From NCBI GenBank assembly GCA_905373195.1, contig CAJPSG010000108.1, positions 1 through 5,200 of the forward strand: a stretch of DNA of 5,200 bases. The letters run 5' to 3'. Every line of letters starts with the position of its first letter. Within the stretch, counting starts at the first letter, position 1. This DNA comes from Kingella oralis (GTDB lineage: Bacteria; Pseudomonadota; Gammaproteobacteria; Burkholderiales; Neisseriaceae). This document shows positions 4,399 through 5,200 of this stretch, in pieces. The notes beneath the pieces are model-generated. The model had not been told where the DNA came from and ran no database searches. It was given only the letters and a program-made list of their open reading frames with translations. The position numbers and the translations under genes are program-made.

Positions 4399-5200
4399 TC
4401 ACATCGCCCCATAATTCGCTCCGCCGCCACCTTCGGGGCAAGTCCATTCAATGTTTTGCGTGGGGTCTTTGATGTCGCAGGTTTTGCAGTGCACGCAGTT
4501 TGCCGCGTTAATGTGCAACCGCGCCGCGCCGTTTTCCTGCACGATTTCATACACGCCCGCGGGGCAATAGCGCGTTTCGGGCGAGGCGTATTCCTCCGCG
4601 TTCACATCCAGCATCAAGCGCGGATGGCGCAGGCGCAGATGCGCAGGCTGGTTTTCTTCATGCGCCACATTCGCCAGCTGCACGCTGCTGAGTCGGTCAA
4701 ACGTAATCTTGCCATCGGGCTTGGGGTAATCAATCGGCTGGCAGGCGGCGGCTTTTTTCAGGCTGCCGTGGTCGGTGCCGTGGTGCTTAATCGTCCACGG
4801 CGCGCGCCCTTTGAAGAGATAAAGCTCCAAGCCCGAATAAATCATCGCGGGGATTAAGCCCCATTTAAACGCGGGGCGGATATTGCGCGCCTGATGCAAT
4901 TCTTGATACAGCCAACTGTTTTGAAACAATTTTTCGTATTCATCGGCTTGTTTACCACTTTCAGGCTGCCTATCGCCCAAATCGTCTAGCAAGGGGAAAA
5001 TAGCTTCTGCCGCCAGCATTGCCGATTTCATCGCCGTGTGCGAACCCTTAATGCGCGGCACATTCAAAAAGCCCGCGCAATCGCCAATCAACGCGCCGCC
5101 TGCAAACGCCAAATGCGGCAGGCTTTGTAAACCGCCTTCCACCAACGCGCGCGCGCCCAATACCACCGCGCCCACGCCGCCGCCCAAATGCAGCAATAGC
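4399..5200 (-). CDS. Electron transfer flavoprotein-ubiquinone oxidoreductase, C-terminal half (5' end missing and chimeric)
   Basis: ETF-QO takes electrons from reduced electron transfer flavoprotein through FAD and a 4Fe-4S cluster to ubiquinone at the inner membrane. Numbering the open frame from TTG at 5196, residues 14 to 265 read as genuine ETF-QO: GARALVEGG, the FAD-site stretch GGALIGDCAGFLNVPRIKGS (33-52), and the cluster cysteines C211, C234, C237 and C240 in YCPAG and NCVHCKTC, followed by DIKDPTQNIEW and PEGGGG near the end. The family is about 550 residues, so roughly the first half is missing. Residues 1-13 are not ETF-QO: they are the CrcB stretch HLGGGVGAVVL fused in frame through the inverted 49-bp copy at 5152-5200. 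The native gene resumes within 5152-5157 at the latest. The TTG is not a real start. Two DUS copies lie in the gene. It converges on crcB. Confidence 0.92.
   Translation of the reverse strand, partial: LLLHLGGGVGAVVLGARALVEGGLQSLPHLAFAGGALIGDCAGFLNVPRIKGSHTAMKSAMLAAEAIFPLLDDLGDRQPESGKQADEYEKLFQNSWLYQELHQARNIRPAFKWGLIPAMIYSGLELYLFKGRAPWTIKHHGTDHGSLKKAAACQPIDYPKPDGKITFDRLSSVQLANVAHEENQPAHLRLRHPRLMLDVNAEEYASPETRYCPAGVYEIVQENGAARLHINAANCVHCKTCDIKDPTQNIEWTCPEGGGGANYGAM
4757..4768 (-). repeat. Intragenic DUS variant in ETF-QO
   Basis: The coding strand reads CGGCAGCCTGAA, one base (the first) off the consensus, and encodes GSLK at about 144-147 of the frame, in a loop between HHGTDH and KAAACQ. 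Confidence 0.6.
4960..4971 (-). repeat. Intragenic DUS in ETF-QO, second reading frame
   Basis: An exact AGGCAGCCTGAA on the coding strand, read here as Arg-Gln-Pro-Glu instead of the GSLK frame used by the other coding DUS. It lies at about residues 76-79 in the loop DDLGDRQPESGKQ between two helices. Confidence 0.8.
5152..5200 (-). repeat. Inverted repeat, right arm (misplaced crcB fragment at the window edge)
   Basis: An exact 49-base inverted copy of 4247-4295, reaching the last base of the window. It replaces the ETF-QO sequence expected upstream of GARALVEGG. The switch occurs at GGCGCG (5157-5152 on the minus strand), which both genes can supply. Such short-homology inverted joins about 0.9 kb apart are typical of strand-switching chimeras in amplified DNA and also arise as real inversions or inverted duplications. 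Confidence 0.95.

Noticed and set aside
4456..4857. A 133-residue plus-strand frame opposite ETF-QO
   Set aside because: It is antisense to the clear ETF-QO iron-sulfur and FAD region and has shadow-like composition.
51..4971. Dispersed 12-mers as insertion-sequence ends or phage attachment sites
   Set aside because: They match the uptake sequence dialect, occur singly and in pairs inside and outside genes, and enclose no transposase or integrase.

Overview
The window reads as chromosomal DNA of a Neisseriaceae species close to Kingella. The strongest clue is the 12-mer AGGCAGCCTGAA, which occurs 13 times exactly and 4 more times with one mismatch across both strands. It matches the Kingella dialect (AG-kingDUS) of the Neisseriaceae DNA uptake sequence (DUS). 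The gene content (UbiB, LolA, a DUF455 ferritin-like protein, CrcB/Fluc, ETF-ubiquinone oxidoreductase) fits a respiring, naturally competent betaproteobacterium. Species cannot be fixed from sequence alone.

Layout, left to right. Bases 1-353 carry no gene. They hold a DUS pair, a 74-bp REPIN-like element made of two inverted GTAG-headed palindromes, a short palindrome, and the terminator of ubiB. The minus-strand ubiB (354-1865) has a TATAAT box upstream. Between it and the next gene lie two DUS-built hairpins. The minus-strand lolA (2043-2660) follows, with a clear ribosome binding site. A 191-bp divergent intergenic region leads to a plus-strand group: a DUF455 di-iron protein (2852-3664), an AT-rich 82-residue orphan (3697-3945), and crcB (3960-4322). 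These three are closely spaced, with no hairpin between them, and end at an 18-bp perfect DUS-pair hairpin (4330-4374). From the right, the 3' half of an ETF-QO gene (minus strand, 4399 onward) converges on the same hairpin.

The genes do not form one pathway. UbiB supports ubiquinone synthesis and ETF-QO feeds electrons into ubiquinone, LolA ferries lipoproteins across the periplasm, and CrcB exports fluoride. No defence system, CRISPR array, insertion sequence or RNA gene is visible.

The most striking irregularity is at the right edge. The last 49 bases (5152-5200) are an exact inverted copy of crcB codons 97-112 (4247-4295), fused in frame to ETF-QO at a shared GGCGCG. This is best read as a rearrangement or, more likely, an inverted amplification or assembly chimera, so the ETF-QO 5' end given by this sequence should not be trusted.
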